Shown here piece after piece: positions 63,899 to 64,000 of a stretch of 64,000 nucleotides of DNA. This stretch comes from Dermabacteraceae bacterium TAE3-ERU27 (GTDB taxonomy: Bacteria > Actinomycetota > Actinomycetes > Actinomycetales > Dermabacteraceae): assembly GCA_019218415.1 (NCBI GenBank), contig JAHUUL010000002.1, forward strand, positions 310,001 through 374,000, in the 5' to 3' direction. The position numbers and the translations under genes were made by a program. The notes beneath the pieces were generated by a model that was not told where the DNA came from, did not search any database, and was given only the letters and a program-made list of their open reading frames with translations. Numbering within the stretch: position 1 is the first letter of the stretch; the number at the start of each line of letters is the position of its first letter.

Positions 63899-64000
63899 TT
63901 AGCCTTCGGCTTCGAGCTGCGCCGCTACGTCGTCCGGAATGTCCAGGTTCGAGTAAACGTTCTGCACGTCGTCGCTGTCTTCCAGCGCTTCGAGCAGGCG
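63899..64000 (-). CDS. YebC/PmpR family regulator, C-terminal end only
   Basis: Only the last 33 codons are in the window: [22 protein letters not shown], the conserved C-terminus of YebC/PmpR proteins (translational or transcriptional regulators), ending with TAA at 63899-63901. Position directly upstream of ruvC is the usual one in actinobacteria. Confidence 0.9.
   Translation of the reverse strand, partial: RLLEALEDSDDVQNVYSNLDIPDDVAAQLEAEG

Noticed and set aside
1-64000. CRISPR array
   Set aside because: No set of regularly spaced 25-40 bp direct repeats with unique spacers was seen; the only tandem repeat is the putA duplication.

Overview
The window is chromosomal DNA of a high-GC Gram-positive bacterium. 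Evidence is the codon use (mostly G/C third positions, many GTG starts) and the gene content: DUF3097, DUF3043, DUF6318 and DUF349 proteins, an actinobacterial cytochrome c oxidase subunit IV, a VKOR protein, an OleBC fusion, and the orders hrcA-dnaJ-rsmE-phoH and yebC-ruvCAB-yajC-secDF-apt-rel. An Actinomycetaceae-like actinobacterium fits best; the genus cannot be fixed from sequence alone. No rRNA, tRNA, CRISPR array or complete insertion sequence was seen.

Layout. 1-3764: heat-shock operon hrcA-dnaJ-rsmE-phoH, with a CIRCE-like operator upstream of hrcA. 3866-9050: DUF3097, lepA-hemW, a PemK/MazF-like gene and rpsT. 9079-9359: an intergenic repeat and an empty stretch. 9360-13653: DNA-uptake genes comEA-comEC plus holA. 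13654-15748: an AT-rich island with a two-gene operon resembling the Kiwa anti-phage system (four- to five-span membrane KwaA-like protein, DUF4868 KwaB-like protein). 15749-21114: VKOR, then oleA-oleBC-oleD for long-chain olefin synthesis. 21332-28895: thymidine kinase, bifunctional PutA with a perfect 84-bp internal duplication, a YeiH-type transporter and small membrane or lipoprotein genes. 28920-35203: a degraded accessory region with a TPR-like/DEDDh exonuclease, an hsdM fragment, a siphophage head-gene remnant (terminase, portal, ClpP-like protease, capsid) full of frameshifts, and an Mrr restriction gene broken by one amber codon. 35276-38320: HAD phosphatase, a lipoprotein/secreted-protein pair with an AT-rich patch, and a second copy of the intergenic repeat. 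38321-43327: ctaC-ctaD-ctaF, erpA and an M20 peptidase. 43447-46635: DUF3043, L,D-transpeptidase, acyltransferase. 46766-55368: aspS, DEAD-box helicase, thioredoxin-hisS-MBL operon, DUF349 and an unknown gene. 55349-64000: yebC-ruvCAB-yajC-secDF-apt-rel.

Function. Most of the window is housekeeping (protein quality control, translation, respiration, secretion, recombination, stringent response). Accessory content is concentrated at two sites: the Kiwa-like island beside the competence genes, and the restriction/prophage graveyard. The main surprises are the Kiwa-like operon, the ole cluster, the paired intergenic repeats built of four copies of one approximately 19-bp motif, the exact in-frame duplication in putA and the single nonsense codon in mrr.
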